Shown: positions 1 through 11,355 of the stretch, piece after piece | Numbering within the stretch: position 1 is the first letter of the stretch | How the letters are laid out: every line of letters starts with the position of its first letter | NCBI GenBank assembly: GCA_035222895.1 | Contig: JAVYIG010001816.1 | Location: 186,001 to 250,000 of the forward strand | Reading direction: 5' to 3' | DNA from: Strongylocentrotus droebachiensis | Lineage: Eukaryota; Echinodermata; Echinoidea; Camarodonta; Strongylocentrotidae | Length of the DNA: 64,000 nucleotides | The notes under the pieces: model-generated | What the model saw: only the letters and a program-made list of their open reading frames with translations | What the model was told of the DNA's origin: nothing | Databases searched by the model: none | Position numbers and translations under genes: made by a program

Positions 1-1298
1 TATAGTTATTTTTTTGCCCATGTATGTTATGTATTACAAGAGCTCGCGCGCACTGGCATTTATCTTTAATTTACGCTCATCTTGTTAATAATGGTCATAA
101 AGAGATAAACATGGTATCAAATTCCTTGAAAAAATATGAGAAATATCATGAAAGAAAAAAAAATGGCGATTCTATGTTTTGTAGTGGTGTTACGCGCGAA
201 AACGCGCGCGCATGCTCGTACGCGCGATTTTTTATAAAATGCTTAATATGACCTGAAACGTATGCAAAATAAATTTGAGACGATTTTGAGCATTTAAAAA
301 TTTTGCGCGCGCACTGACGCGCGGACGTACGCGCACGCGCGCGTTTTTTGACCTGAAATTCACCGGACTGATATTAACCTTAATCATGATAAATATGAAT
401 TAAAAATACCTTTTGGTTATGAAGATATGATCATGAGATGATTTTCAGAAAATTTCACAAAATGGCGCCTAGATGACGTCATCAGTCAAGGTCAAGGTTG
501 AAAACCTTACCGTGTCTTGTCCATATGCCTATACATATGTGTGTCAAATATCAAAGCATTTGATTGAACCATTTCAAAGTTATCGTGCTAACAAAAAAGT
601 GGCAAGAATTAAGAAAAATAAATAAATAATAAATAATAAATAAATAAATAAAGGCAATTTTAACAAAAATATAAGGTGGTCTGTATTAGATACAGCCCAC
701 CTGATAAATAATAAATAAATAAAGGCAATTTTAACAAAAATATAAGGTGGTCTGTATTAGATACAGCCCACCTGATAATAACTAGACATATAATACTTGT
801 TTGGAACAAGTATAGGTGGGCTGGTCAACTACAATTTGAAAACAAAATAGAGCAAAAATAAGCGAGAAACTGCTTAAAAATTCTTAAGAAACAATATCGT
901 GTAGATTCATTACGTGAACGAAATTAACCTTCTATAGTCATAACACGCAAATTATGAAGTTTTTGACATGAGGCCTTTAATCAAAATTTTCACTATGATG
1001 ACGTCATCAAAATGAAAAATGGTTACTACTGCGCTTGTAGAGAATTGTCTTAGCTACAACATATCGAAATTTTGAAGAAAATTGATCAATATTTACAGAT
1101 ATACAATCAATTTTACATAAATATGCTGACGTCATAATATGCAAATTCGTATTTTGAGTTCCAAGGCCATTGTGATGATGTCACGATACACTTAATGGCC
1201 AAATGAGACATAGAATCATATTTTCGACTCATACTCTATCTAAATATGAAAAAAAATTGAGGATCCCGGTGCATTCCAAAGAGCTATAACGGATTTTG
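1..1298. repeat. CpG-rich tandem repeat, first unit
   Basis: The unit is cut by the window start. From about position 14 it matches the sequence from about 1312, giving a period near 1298 bp. It holds runs of alternating CG such as gcgcgcgc, the CRE-like palindrome tgacgtca near 473 and 1008, and no coding frame. No transposase or reverse transcriptase was recognised, so it may be a large satellite or a non-autonomous transposon. Confidence 0.75.
644..780. repeat. Hairpin subrepeats (about 66 bp) inside the tandem repeat
   Basis: A subunit beginning aaggcaattttaacaaaa carries the short hairpin ggtggtctgtat-tag-atacagcccacc. It occurs twice here (hairpins near 674-702 and 745-773) and twice at the end of the second unit (near 1950-1979 and 2006-2033). 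The hairpin is the best conserved part. Confidence 0.7.
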
Positions 1299-2035
1299 TA
1301 TAGGCATGTTTTTGCGCATATATGCTATGTATTAAAAGAGCTCGTGCGCACTGACATTTATCTTGAATTTACGCTCATCTTGTTATTAATGGTCATAAAG
1401 AGATAAACATGGTATCAAATTCCTTGAAAAAATATGAAAAATATCATGAACGAAAAAAAAATGGCGATTCTATGTTTTGTAATGGTGTTACGCGCGAAAA
1501 CGCGCGCGCATGCTCGTACGCGCGATTTTTTATAAAATGCTTAAAATGACCTGAAACGTATGCAAAATAAATTTGAGACGATTTTGAGCATTTAAAAATT
1601 TTGCGCGCGCACTGACGCGCGGACGTACGCGCAAGCGCGCGTTTTTTGACTTGAAATTTACCGGACGAATATTGACCTTGATCATGATAAATATGAATGA
1701 GAAATTACTTTTGGTTATGAAGATATGATCATGAGTTGATTTTCAGAAAATTTCACAAAATGGCGCCTAGATGACGTCATCAGTCAAGGTCAAGGGTTAA
1801 AACCTTACCATGTTTTCTCTATATGCCTATACATATGTGTGCCAAATTTCAAGTGATTTGATTTAGACAATTTCAAGTTATCTTGCTAACAAAAAAGTGG
1901 CGAGAATTAAGAAAAATAAATAAATAAAGGCAATTTTAACAAAAATATAAGGTGGTCTGTATTAGATACAGCCCACCTGATAAAGGCAATTTTAACAAAA
2001 TTATAAGGTGGTCTGTATAGATACAGCCCACCTGA
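1299..2035. repeat. CpG-rich tandem repeat, second (partial) unit
   Basis: This is a diverged direct copy of the first part of the preceding unit. It runs from the shared segment at 1312 (ttgcgcatatatgctatg) to the hairpin subrepeats near 2033, where similarity to the first unit stops. Confidence 0.75.
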
Positions 2036-2459
2036 TTACTACATCTTCAGGCAGTCAAGGAAGACTGCAAAATAAATCAGCCAAGACAAAGACTATACAC
2101 ACATAGCTTCAACATGAACTTGAACTTGTTGGCTTAAAGCACCGTTTTGTGCTTGCCAACCATTCATAAACACCGGATGATAGAAGTTGGCATGCTCCAG
2201 TAGAAAGTCTAGCTCTGGACATATTCTAATTAATCATACTGACAAAGGCAAAGTTTAAGGGGCAGCCCCTCCCTACCCAGTCCCACCCCTTCCCGGCTGT
2301 GCTACTGTTCACATAATCATAAAGACCATGATAACAAAGTTAATTTACAAACAACAGTAATACAAACAAAATGGTTCATGATTCAAATCAAGACCAATAT
2401 TGCTGTGTAATAGCAATAGTCATCCCAATACAATGTGAATTATATTTCTTTGCTGTATT
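2036..2459. other. No recognisable feature
   Basis: Ordinary AT-rich sequence without a coding frame, clear repeat or motif cluster. It is presumably intron of the gene whose first coding exon lies at 9703-9754. Confidence 0.5.
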
Positions 2460-2569
2460 ATAATTCGTCGCTGTTTTCACGAAGTGACGGTAGTGAAAAC
2501 AAATTGCATTCACTTTGCGTTACGATTTTCCTCACTACTGTCACTTCGTGAAAACAAGGACGAATTATC
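2460..2569. mobile_element. Short inverted-repeat element (MITE-like)
   Basis: The ends ataattcgtc and gacgaattat are complementary, and inside them gttttcacgaagtgac pairs with gtcacttcgtgaaaac. The total is about 110 bp with no coding capacity. No target duplication was identified. Confidence 0.6.
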
Positions 2570-2656
2570 TGAGATAAGAATCTGCTGGGTTGAATCATTT
2601 TATTAGAAAAAGATAATAGGCATCGTTATCTTTGTGACCTTCTGATGTGCGATAAG
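2565..2656. promoter_or_regulatory. GATA-motif cluster 1
   Basis: Four WGATAR sites (2565-2570, 2572-2577, 2611-2616, 2626-2631) and one further GATAAG at about 2651 lie within 92 bp. The motif is expected about once per 512 bp on both strands in random sequence. The function as an enhancer is inference. Confidence 0.4.
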
Positions 2657-2659
2657 AGA

Positions 2660-3457
2660 TCAAGAGCAAATTTGTTTACACTTGGTTAGTATCAGTCGGC
2701 AATGATTAATATGCATTCAAACTACATTCTGTACATGTAGCTCGGACTATCAATATTTTTAGGCCCTCAAAGAGAAAACCCTGGCCTAGGCTTACTTCTT
2801 CCATGTTTCCTTCCACCCCCTAAAGCATGGGCAGCAAATCCTACTCAAGAAAGTACTAGGACTACATGCATATACAATTTAAATCTTGGTCTAAATATCA
2901 TACAAAATTCGATAACTTCAAAAATTGTTTAGGCTTTAAGTCCAAAACTGACAATAAAATGAATGATTATATTTAGAAATTTGATTACTGAAAGATTCCA
3001 TGTTGTTCTCAAATATTGTAGCATAACATATTACAGGTGAGTTACTACATGTATGCAATTAATAGATTAAAAATCAAATACTGAAAAAACAGAAAATTCA
3101 AAATTCTATTTGAAAATGTTCCACGCTGACAGGAAGTTGCAAGTATGAGAATACATGCATTATCTTTTTCAACTATTAATGCTGCTATACAGGAAAAAAA
3201 GATATTAATGTACTTCGCAAATTTCTTACTTCTTCTGTGGACATATTTTTCTTTACCCACTCTTCTGTAGAAGGTTCATAATGCAAATATAAAAATCAAG
3301 CAGAAAGGCTCTACTTGGAAATATTCTCTCTTGACTTCTTGGCATTATGGGCTAGTCCCATCTAATGATTTTCTTCCTCCCTTTTGGGTTGGCGATGTTT
3401 TTTCATTATCATGGACGCTGCACTATAATCACACTCCAAATGCATGATTCAACCAAC
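2660..3457. other. No recognisable gene
   Basis: AT-rich presumed intron; nothing beyond scattered short repeats was seen. Confidence 0.45.
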
Positions 3458-3563
3458 TTATCTTGGCTTTTTATCTCTTTGACAGTCTTCATGCATCAAA
3501 GTTTTTTGCCCATTATCAGTTGAATAAAGAGACTTGTTCTGCCTTATCAGGGAGGCTTTATCT
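3458..3563. promoter_or_regulatory. GATA-motif cluster 2
   Basis: Five WGATAR sites lie within 106 bp: 3458-3463, 3471-3476, 3513-3518, 3544-3549 and 3558-3563, all written as YTATCW on the plus strand, so all face the same way. Enhancer activity is inferred, not shown. Confidence 0.45.
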
Positions 3564-4560
3564 CAGCTTAAAGGGGTACCCATGTCATCTATTTCCAGAG
3601 AAAAGACATAACAACTAAACTCATGAATCGCATAATGCTTCAGTTGCAAGGAGGGGGGGGGGGGGAATAACATTCTATTTACAAAAGTTATTTTGAACTT
3701 AAGCTATCCTGCTCAGATCTCTTGAACTTTTTATCTGTTGACAATTGTGTCTTTCTTTTATAATGGCTATTCTTCATTCCAGAAGGCTTTTTGAAAGTTT
3801 GGGAGGAGATTGTTCTCAACTCCTAATTCTTTTGCTGTTTAGCTGTCTTCCCATAAAAGCATCAGAATAAGAATGGCATTTGCAATAATGAGTATGACGG
3901 CGATGATGATGATGACAGAAAAGAGGATGAAAATGATGGTAGTGGTAATGGTGGTGATGAGAAAGAGGAAGAGGAAGAAAAGGAGGGCAATTCCTCACAG
4001 AAAGAAACAAAGTAGGTCAAGAGGAAAAAAATAAAATTTAGAGAAAAGAATTTTAGCTTGATACACAAAAGCCATCATCACAAACATGTACATGTATAGA
4101 CTTAAAATAAAAAAAAATAATCACTTAAGTTATTTGTACAGTTGAAACCGTATGATACCTGCTCTCAACAACTTGAGAGGCCCAGTTTTACTTTGTGAGT
4201 AGTCGCTCAACCCACTTAAAGCCCTCGCTTAAATTTCAGTAAAATGGAAAAAACAAGTTTCAAAAGATATTATAGACAAATCCCCTTCACAAAAGCAATA
4301 AAAATAAAATGTGTCGACCTGTAAAGTCCGTTCAACACCCCCAGAGAAAGAACTAAAGCTTTGAATCATTTACCAGACACCAATTCACAAGTTTATCTAC
4401 CAGCCCGATCGGAATATTTTCAAGGTTATGGTGAAAAGACCTGAACACCCCAACGAACCAGCAATTTTCGCACAAAGGCCTGTCATCTTTTCTTTTCATT
4501 CTATCTCAATTCCATGGTAGAGCACGTGCAAACCTTTAAAACAGGATGCATCAGAGACTA
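3564..4560. other. Presumed intron with simple-sequence stretches
   Basis: It holds a G run near 3652-3666 and a GAT/GAA-rich purine stretch at about 3895-3990. Open frames across the latter are artefacts of the repeat. No exon was recognised. Confidence 0.45.
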
Positions 4561-4642
4561 TGATAAGGCTTGAAGATATAGAGGGTACACCCCCCCCCCC
4601 CCTTCAATCTCTTCTTTTTATCTTCTTGAAGTTATCTGATAA
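4561..4642. promoter_or_regulatory. GATA-motif cluster 3
   Basis: Four WGATAR sites (4561-4566, 4618-4623, 4632-4637, 4637-4642); the last two overlap head to head as ttatctgataa. A C run sits between the first and the rest. Regulatory role is inference. Confidence 0.35.
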
Positions 4643-4924
4643 GGGGTATGGTAAACACATCTAGGCAATGCTTTTTGGGCTTAGAGGGTGGATGGCCTTC
4701 CTACATGGTGATTCTTTCTGGGAAGAAATATACATGGAGAAGGGGGAAAAGAGGGTAGCCTTTATCAATAACTTCCCATTAATATAAAATATGAAATATA
4801 TAAATATTAAATCTAATAAAAATCAATAACCAATTGATACACTTTCTAAATCTAGAGTAACCCTCCTAAAAGTTAAATTAAAGTAATACCAACCTTTTGG
4901 TAATTCAGCATTTTAAAGCAATAA

Positions 4925-5010
4925 TAATTATAATAATAAATTAACTTATATAAAGCGCATAGTCAATTAAAACTACTCTAGGCGCTTTACATACACCTCT
5001 CCAAGATTAC
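4925..5010. repeat. Small dispersed-repeat-like segment
   Basis: It contains the imperfect inverted pair tataaagcgca and aggcgctttacata about 25 bp apart, resembling a common repeat end in marine invertebrate genomes. No second copy was found in the window. Confidence 0.25.
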
Positions 5011-5544
5011 TCAACTACAAAACGAACAAATAATACATGCATGAAACTTTTGAAAAGTCAGGAACCTACACCTACGGATCTTATGTTGATTGAAAAGGTA
5101 GAAGGCCAGAAATATTTTGAGGTTAATTACATCGTATTTAAATGAAAGAACATTATTGTTCAAGACAGCATTGTGCTTATCGTACTGCTACTTAAATGTG
5201 AAGAAGAAAACAATAAAGAAAGCCCTAGATTTGAACACATTAAAGGCAACAAGTAGCCATATTGCAGTACAACTTTTCAATATGGACGACGAAAAAGACA
5301 GAGAACAATGCAGTTTGATATTTTCCTTGTATATAGACCATTTACTCAACATTTTAACAGTAGCAACCAAAACCCCAAAATATTTAACAGATATGTCACA
5401 ACAGATAGTTATGTGGTTACATATCACAAAAGTGACAAACACGGTTAAAATTGAAAGGAACCTCTCAAATTTCCAAGAAACTGGGAGGGAGACTAGAGGA
5501 GGGAGAGAAGAGCTTGAGAGCCCATTAGAGCAATAACCAACTTG

Positions 5545-5699
5545 TTATCACCAGAGCACATCAGTGCCTGTTCCCTGATAAGATGCCATTCATATCACGC
5601 TTATCTCTCGCACCCATCTGTAGCCAGAGCTATGTGCCTGATAAGCAATCTTGCCTGCGCTGTGCAAAGTCCCTTACTTAGCTGATAGGGGAAAGATAA
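5545..5699. promoter_or_regulatory. GATA-motif cluster 4 (densest)
   Basis: Six WGATAR sites lie in 155 bp: 5545-5550, 5576-5581, 5601-5606, 5639-5644, 5683-5688 and 5694-5699, in both orientations. The element cctgataag recurs. It lies about 4 kb on the downstream (left) side of the exon at 9703-9754 and so would be in that gene's first coding intron. A GATA-responsive enhancer is the obvious reading but is inference. Confidence 0.5.
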
Positions 5700-6360
5700 G
5701 GAAGCCTGTCTCTTTATTCCTCTCCAAAATGCCTTACTTTGTAATCTCCAATATCTTGATTCCCCTTTGGAAATTTATTGCTTTATGGCTGCCTGTGTAG
5801 TTTCTCAAATATCTGCCCCCCCCTCCTTCTCTGTCTCTTCTATAGTCCTTTCTTTGCTATTTTTCTCACCCAATGTTCTTCAATACTTTCCCCGTTAGCT
5901 GTCCAAAGTTGAAACATGCAAAATTGTTCAATTAAAAAACCTTAGAAAAACATCCTTGTCATCTTGCAATAAGAAAAAGAGACAAATTTGTATTCTTACT
6001 GGGATCATTCTCATTTTTTTTTTATTGGTATCAACACAAAACATTGTTGCCTGTTCTTGCTCAAAGCCTATCAAGTAGGGCTACACATGTAGGTACTCTT
6101 TAAAATGTAAATTTGAAAGTACAAACAGAATCAGCATTATATAAATAAATGTAAAATATGAGACTAGAAGGAGTTTTGTAGACATCATATTTAACTCAAA
6201 TTTGGTAAAATCTGACATCATCCTAATAGTAATGAATGAGAGTTTATATTCTCTTTTAAAACTAGTTCAGATTTGTTTTTATCTTTATAAAGGCTAGGTA
6301 AGTTTAAACACTTGACTTTATATTCATTGTTTTATCTGTTCTGAATCACATTACAGTAAA
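5700..6360. other. No recognisable feature
   Basis: AT-rich presumed intron with no convincing exon or repeat. Confidence 0.45.
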
Positions 6361-6497
6361 GCCTCGGTCACAAATGCCTTTACGAACTGCTACGAACATT
6401 GTACGAACGATTTTCAGACAATGGAAATTTGTGAAGACAATTGAAAAACGGAGATTTGTACGAAATTATCGTTCGTACGAACCTTTGTGACCGTAGC
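6361..6497. mobile_element. MITE with imperfect terminal inverted repeats
   Basis: gcctcggtcacaaatg at the left end pairs with cctttgtgaccgtagc at the right end, and inner cgaacgatt pairs with aattatcgttcg. It is about 137 bp and non-coding. Confidence 0.6.
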
Positions 6498-7139
6498 ATA
6501 AAACAGCAAAAACAAAATATATGTATTCTTTTGATCTGCTTCCTAATCAACCTCCTCTTTTTTTTCCTTTCACATTTTCTCTATAAATCAATTAATGATC
6601 AGTGTAATATTTTGATGTTTAAATGTGCTTATTTTATAAAAAGACAGCCCAATTATAGTCTACCTATCAAAGCAAGTTATTTTTTAAATCATTTTATTGG
6701 TTTGCTCATGTCTAAACCTTTTCTTCATCAAACTCCAAAGTTGCCTTCTCATTTAAATACAAGCATTGTCAAGGTAAGGGGAGGGGGAGGACTCGTACTT
6801 TTCTTCCTTTTATTCAGTCCGCAAATATGTAAGTTTACTTTCCAGTAGGCAAACTACTGGATTACCCTGACCTGAAAACATTTTCTTTTCTACAATTAAG
6901 TTATAGAAATAGTGTAATTCTTTAGTGAAAATGTTTTTGTTCTACCCTCTAAAAGAAATGGATGAATTATATTTTTTAAACATATGAATCTATATATATA
7001 CATTTCTTATTCCAATTCACTTCCATTTAAAACCTGAAAAGTTTTCATCTCCTTTCTTGACCAGTCTTTATGATAATAATCCACCATATCATATGTTCAG
7101 AGCCAGAAAGGCATGAACTCATATATTCTAACACAGAGT

Positions 7140-7330
7140 TTAAAGGGAGGCTTTACTACTTCAGCAGAAGGGATTAGACCACACAGCGAGCCAGCAAGGT
7201 CACTGTAACAGGTGGCTATCTCATTAACTCAGCTCTCATTTAACATAAGAAAAAGAGGATCAAGGGGGACCAACAGGCACCGATTTGGGAAAGTTTTCTA
7301 TAGAGGGAGCAAGTAGCTACAAGTAGGACA
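7140..7330 (-). repeat. Dispersed repeat family E, copy 1 (reverse)
   Basis: Its reverse complement matches segments at 24105-24250 and 30405-30560. All share gctacttgc.ccctctata at one end, a ttatgttaa.tgag core and a cacctgt..agtgacc segment. It has no coding frame and could be a SINE or MITE core. Confidence 0.6.
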
Positions 7331-7497
7331 GTGTGCCTTTAACCATGGACCTTCGTACTTCGTAGTAGGTACATGTGTTTAACTCCCTTCTGGCTCTCAA
7401 CATAGGATGTATAATACATTCTAGCTACTCACTGCATGTATTTGATAGATCCTTTTCCTTTGAACTACACTGTACATGTACAAAGCACTTCCTTCTC

Positions 7498-8408
7498 TAG
7501 ACCGAAAGCTTCAGTCTCTATAATCGTCGGTTGTTCCACTGAGACTACGTCTGGCTCCACTAGACCTCGGTTATACAGACTGAACGACTGCCTATACCAC
7601 CACACATTGAAGATATCACGGCTAGATTTTAGCCGTTAGGCCCCTCCCACAAACATGACAAACTTGCCACGGCCGTATTGTTATGCCCCCAAAATCCCCC
7701 AAAATGTCATTTTACCTCGTGCATATCCAAATTTCAATTAGGCCTAGGCTATAATACATCGGTTCCACTTACTAACTTGATTGAAATAATCCGTTTAATG
7801 GTCCCTTTTAAGGAAATTATGGGTCAAAATCGACATCCATGTTGAAAATCTTGCAAGCCGTGTTGTACTCTCGCTGCCGTCAATCTCATCCCTTCTAGTC
7901 TACGCCGAAGGCAAAATGATTATGAAGGAAAAACTGTGATAACGCCATTACGAACGTGTAGATGGCGCACAGTTTTTCCTTCATAATCATTTTGCCTTCG
8001 GCGTAGACTAGAAGGGATGAGATTGACGGCAGCGAGAGTACAACACGGCTTGCAAGATTTTCAACATGGATGTCGATTTTGACCCATAATTTCCTTAAAA
8101 GGGACCATTAAACGGATTATTTCAATCAAGTTAGTAAGTGGAACCGATGTATTATAGCCTAGGCCTAATTGAAATTTGGATATGCACGAGGTAAAATGAC
8201 ATTTTGGGGGATTTTGGGGGCATAACAATACGGCCGTGGCAAGTTTGTCATGTTTGTGGGAGGGGCCTAACGGCTAAAATCTAGCCGTGATATCTTCAAC
8301 GTGTGGTGGTATAGGCAGTCGTTCAGTCTGTATAACCGAGGTCTAGTGGAGCCAGACGTAGTCTCAGTGGAACAACCGACGATTATAGAGACTGAAGCTT
8401 TCGGTCTA
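7498..8408. mobile_element. Near-perfect 911-bp palindromic (foldback) element
   Basis: Two 441-bp arms (7498-7938 and 7968-8408) are almost exact reverse complements around a 29-bp spacer. I saw only isolated differences, such as one near 7603 against 8303. The ends are tagaccgaaag and its complement. The spacer itself has a short inner stem (cgccat/atggcg). A 9-bp target duplication, ttccttctc, flanks it at 7489-7497 and 8409-8417. It has no transposase, so it is a non-autonomous foldback. A 9-bp duplication is typical of Mutator-like elements, but the family is not proven. High arm identity suggests recent origin or an assembly inversion. Confidence 0.85.
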
Positions 8409-8417
8409 TTCCTTCTC

Positions 8418-9702
8418 TTACTCTCATATCCAGTCTGCAAATAAATATTCTTCTAAATAATTCTAATGATTCTCTAAACTAATAAATCTTTGCAACAAGG
8501 CTGCATTCACATGAATCTACTTTTGGGCATACCAGTGAAAGAAAGAAAATGGAACCAGAAAGTGAATCGAGTAATGACAGCTCCATAAAGAGCTTTGCTT
8601 GGAAATCTTGTTTCTAACTTTCTAGAATATTGTCTGTTTTTTCGACACATCGAGGCAGGTCCCAACAAATTCTGCAAAGTTCTTCCATTTCAATTTGTTG
8701 TAATTTGCTCTAACCAACATTTCATTTCTACTTTTTTAGCTTCCTATCTTTCTTAATTAAGTAATATGTTGAATTCAGTTCCATACTAAAAGGAAATTTA
8801 TTTGCCCAATCAGACGTATCAGAACCATGGGCTCTCTTATTTTTCATCACCTGCTATTTTTAAGCGGTAGATTTTTCAAGAAATTATGTTCAAGGAGAGG
8901 TAAAGAGGAGATTGTGCAATTGATAATACTAGTGATAACTAAGCAAAACAGTCAGTAGAAGTAGGTTAATAACAGGTTTGGATATGGAGAAGGTCTCGAT
9001 TTCATTTCGTTGCCAAGATATTTGTTATCATCAAAATTAGGAAGGGCAAACAGGATTCCAGGTGTGTGAATATTCAGCAAAATCAAATTGGGGTTTCTAC
9101 AGATCGTGCTGTATAATTTTTGAGTTAATATCGGATGGCATGTTTTTTCATGATACAAGCGCGGGCCAGGAGGAGATAAGGGCACAAGCAAGTCATATCT
9201 GATCACCGGCCACGATAAGGAACGCGGTGTACGTATCCGGCGATAATGAAAGCTACGGATGAAAGATCGCCAAGTAAGGCGTATTACATACACGCCCCGT
9301 GTATAGGGGAACCATAAGAACAACCATGCTACCACTATGCATTTAGCCGCTCTGGAAAATCTCTTTGTATAGTGGGTTGATTGCGGTAGAAATTTTAAGC
9401 CAAGAGAAACCCACAAAGCCTTGAAATATATCACAAAGAAGATTTATTTTATTTCTAAATATGTGCAATGTTATCTTTCATCTCCAACACTATTTATGAG
9501 AGAAATGTGAAGAGAGAAAAAATATTCATCTCAAGCCGAATCGCGTTAGCAAGAGCACACCGCTACCAACAAAGACCCCTTCAGTAGCCGGTTACAGTAT
9601 TGAGCTTCCCCGTACCGAACTATACTGCTCTGTCGCGAATGCCAGGCAAATCGAGTACCCAAAAGATGCATTTCACATCACAGAAAACGAAAAACTACTT
9701 AC
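8418..9702. other. Presumed intron next to the first coding exon
   Basis: No further exon was recognised. An open frame on the minus strand at 8952-9434 (160 codons) resembles no family I know. The stretch 9000-9440 is less AT-rich than its surroundings and has several GATAA words near 9174-9250, so it could be regulatory. Confidence 0.4.
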
Positions 9703-9754
9703 ATTTCAGTGGTTTGGGGTTACTCTGCTTTCTTCGGGACATCGTGATCGGCAT
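9703..9754 (-). CDS. First coding exon with SNAG/FOG repression motif
   Basis: On the minus strand the sequence reads MPITMSRRKQSNPKPLK and then ends one base into a codon at a strong donor (t|gtaagt, donor at 9701-9702). A pyrimidine-rich stretch ending in cag lies just before the first ATG, so an upstream noncoding exon may splice in here. MSRRKQ.NP at the extreme N terminus is the NuRD-recruiting repression motif of FOG (ZFPM), SALL and BCL11 zinc-finger proteins. The second ATG (9742) gives exactly the family N terminus; the first adds MPIT. The SNP spelling is closest to FOG, but 13 residues cannot settle the family. The rest of the protein would lie leftward and was not found in the window, in keeping with the very long first introns of these genes. 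Confidence 0.75.
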
Positions 9755-10110
9755 CCTCTGAAAGGGAAGGTCAAATCAAGGTCCAAAACACAATTTCCTG
9801 GCATTCAGTGTCGTCTGCAACTTCACAATCCGTGTGTTCTTGTCTTTCTAGCTCGGCATTTCCAATGCGCGATGCTTTCAGTCTCCGTGCGAGCGAGATG
9901 TGATAGCGAACGACGCGCGCGGGTGCGTTGAAATTAGAGTTGGATATCCTCATAATCGAGAATCGAATGGTTTAGACTTTTTTTCCATACTGAACTAAGT
10001 GAACTTCTACTTCGTTTAGTTCCTTCGAAGAAAGAGAAACCAAGGAGAAACGGTGTAATTTGGAAGATGTGAGTTAATTGATCTCCCGATAGAGTAAAGT
10101 AAAGGGCTAA
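9755..10110 (-). promoter_or_regulatory. Putative 5' UTR and promoter region of the SNAG-exon gene
   Basis: The stretch is less AT-rich than its surroundings, contains CpG-rich segments such as cgcacccgcgcgcgtcg (minus strand) and lies directly upstream of the first coding exon. A possible splice acceptor is at about 9758-9760. No TATA box or defined start site was recognised. Confidence 0.35.
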
Positions 10111-10119
10111 CGAGGCGTA

Positions 10120-10330
10120 CGTAATGTCAGAAGAAGAAGAATAAGAGAACAAGAACAAGAACAAGAAGAGAAGAACAAGAACAATAATGAGAAGAAAGAG
10201 AAGAAGAAGAAGGAAAAGAAGAATTTAAGAAGAGGAAAAGGAGAAGATGGAGAAGAAGGAGAGGGAGGAGGAGAAGAAGAAGAAGAAGAGAAGGAGGAGG
10301 AGGAGGTCGAGGAGATTACGGGGAAAGACA
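10120..10330. repeat. GAA-rich purine tract
   Basis: About 200 bp of almost pure purine on the plus strand (aagaagaagaag and variants). Open frames here are repeat artefacts. Confidence 0.8.
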
Positions 10331-10391
10331 AAGGGACAAAATATATGGCGCTAGTCAGGCGCGTACGCAGGGGGATGGGGGGGGGGGTTAA

Positions 10392-11355
10392 CTCTTTATG
10401 CGCCACTTAAAAAAAACCCCTGTGCCACATTCTTTTAGGGTCACACATTTCGAGGGAATCTTTATTGACTCTGCTGAATCAAGAGGCTATAACTCTTCAC
10501 TGGATGATCATGATGAAAAATATTGTGCAGCAAAGTTGTAGACCGGAAAACGTGCTTTTCGATGAACCGTCATTTGTTATATTTTGAATTATCATTTTTA
10601 TAATAATCATAATTATATAATGTTTAATTTTTCTTATTTACGGCAGTTTTTTATCCCTCTAGAATTTCTTATTTAGCAATGATAAGACATCTTCAAATCG
10701 AATCTATTAGAAAGGTGGACTTCTTACCTTTCTTTACATACCTTGCTCAAGTATTCTAACAATTCAGAAGGTTAGTATTTAGGTTGTTGAAGAAAAGAAG
10801 TTCAATAGGGAGAGACTTGAAAGTACCCCGCTCAGCCACCCTTGACAATGGGCTAATCTGCCCATTGAAATCCCTATTACCCCAGGTTATTGTCAATGTC
10901 CGGTTTAGCGGGGCATGAAAAGGGACGTCGTGGGGATGTTTTTCTTTGTTGTGCCATGATAAGTCAATAAGAAATAAGAGAATGTTATTGATTTTGCCCA
11001 CTGGTATGAGCATGTAAAAATGGTATAGGCATAATATATTATATGTGATATACATGACATAATCAGCATCTTATTGAAATGTCTCATTATGAATGTTCAC
11101 CGCATCTGTTCTCTCACCTTCTTTACCCCTCAATAAAATTGATTTCAAGTACATTTATCACAGCCATAGATATACAAAGAAAGAATGAATCAATCTTAAA
11201 ATATAAACTATATTGCATTGTTTTCCATTTACTTTATTGTGAGAGAGCTTATTATCAGAAATGATTGACGAGTGGAGTATGCAATGAATAAAATATGGAG
11301 AACGGACGTGAGAGACATTATGAGAGAGAAATAGTGATATGAAATGAAAGGACTT
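10392..11355. other. Left non-coding part of the piggyBac-like element
   Basis: No gene was seen. A small imperfect hairpin (tgacaatgggc and gcccattg with flanking attgtca) lies near 10843-10900. Confidence 0.4.

Noticed and set aside
5117-5536. 139-codon plus-strand frame
   Set aside because: No recognised family, no splice context and AT-rich composition; overlaps a similar-length frame on the other strand.
6441-6848. 135-codon plus-strand frame
   Set aside because: Begins inside a MITE and has random AT-rich composition.
8952-9434. 160-codon minus-strand frame
   Set aside because: No recognised domain. It lies just downstream of the SNAG exon but has no acceptor/donor pair in phase that I could support.
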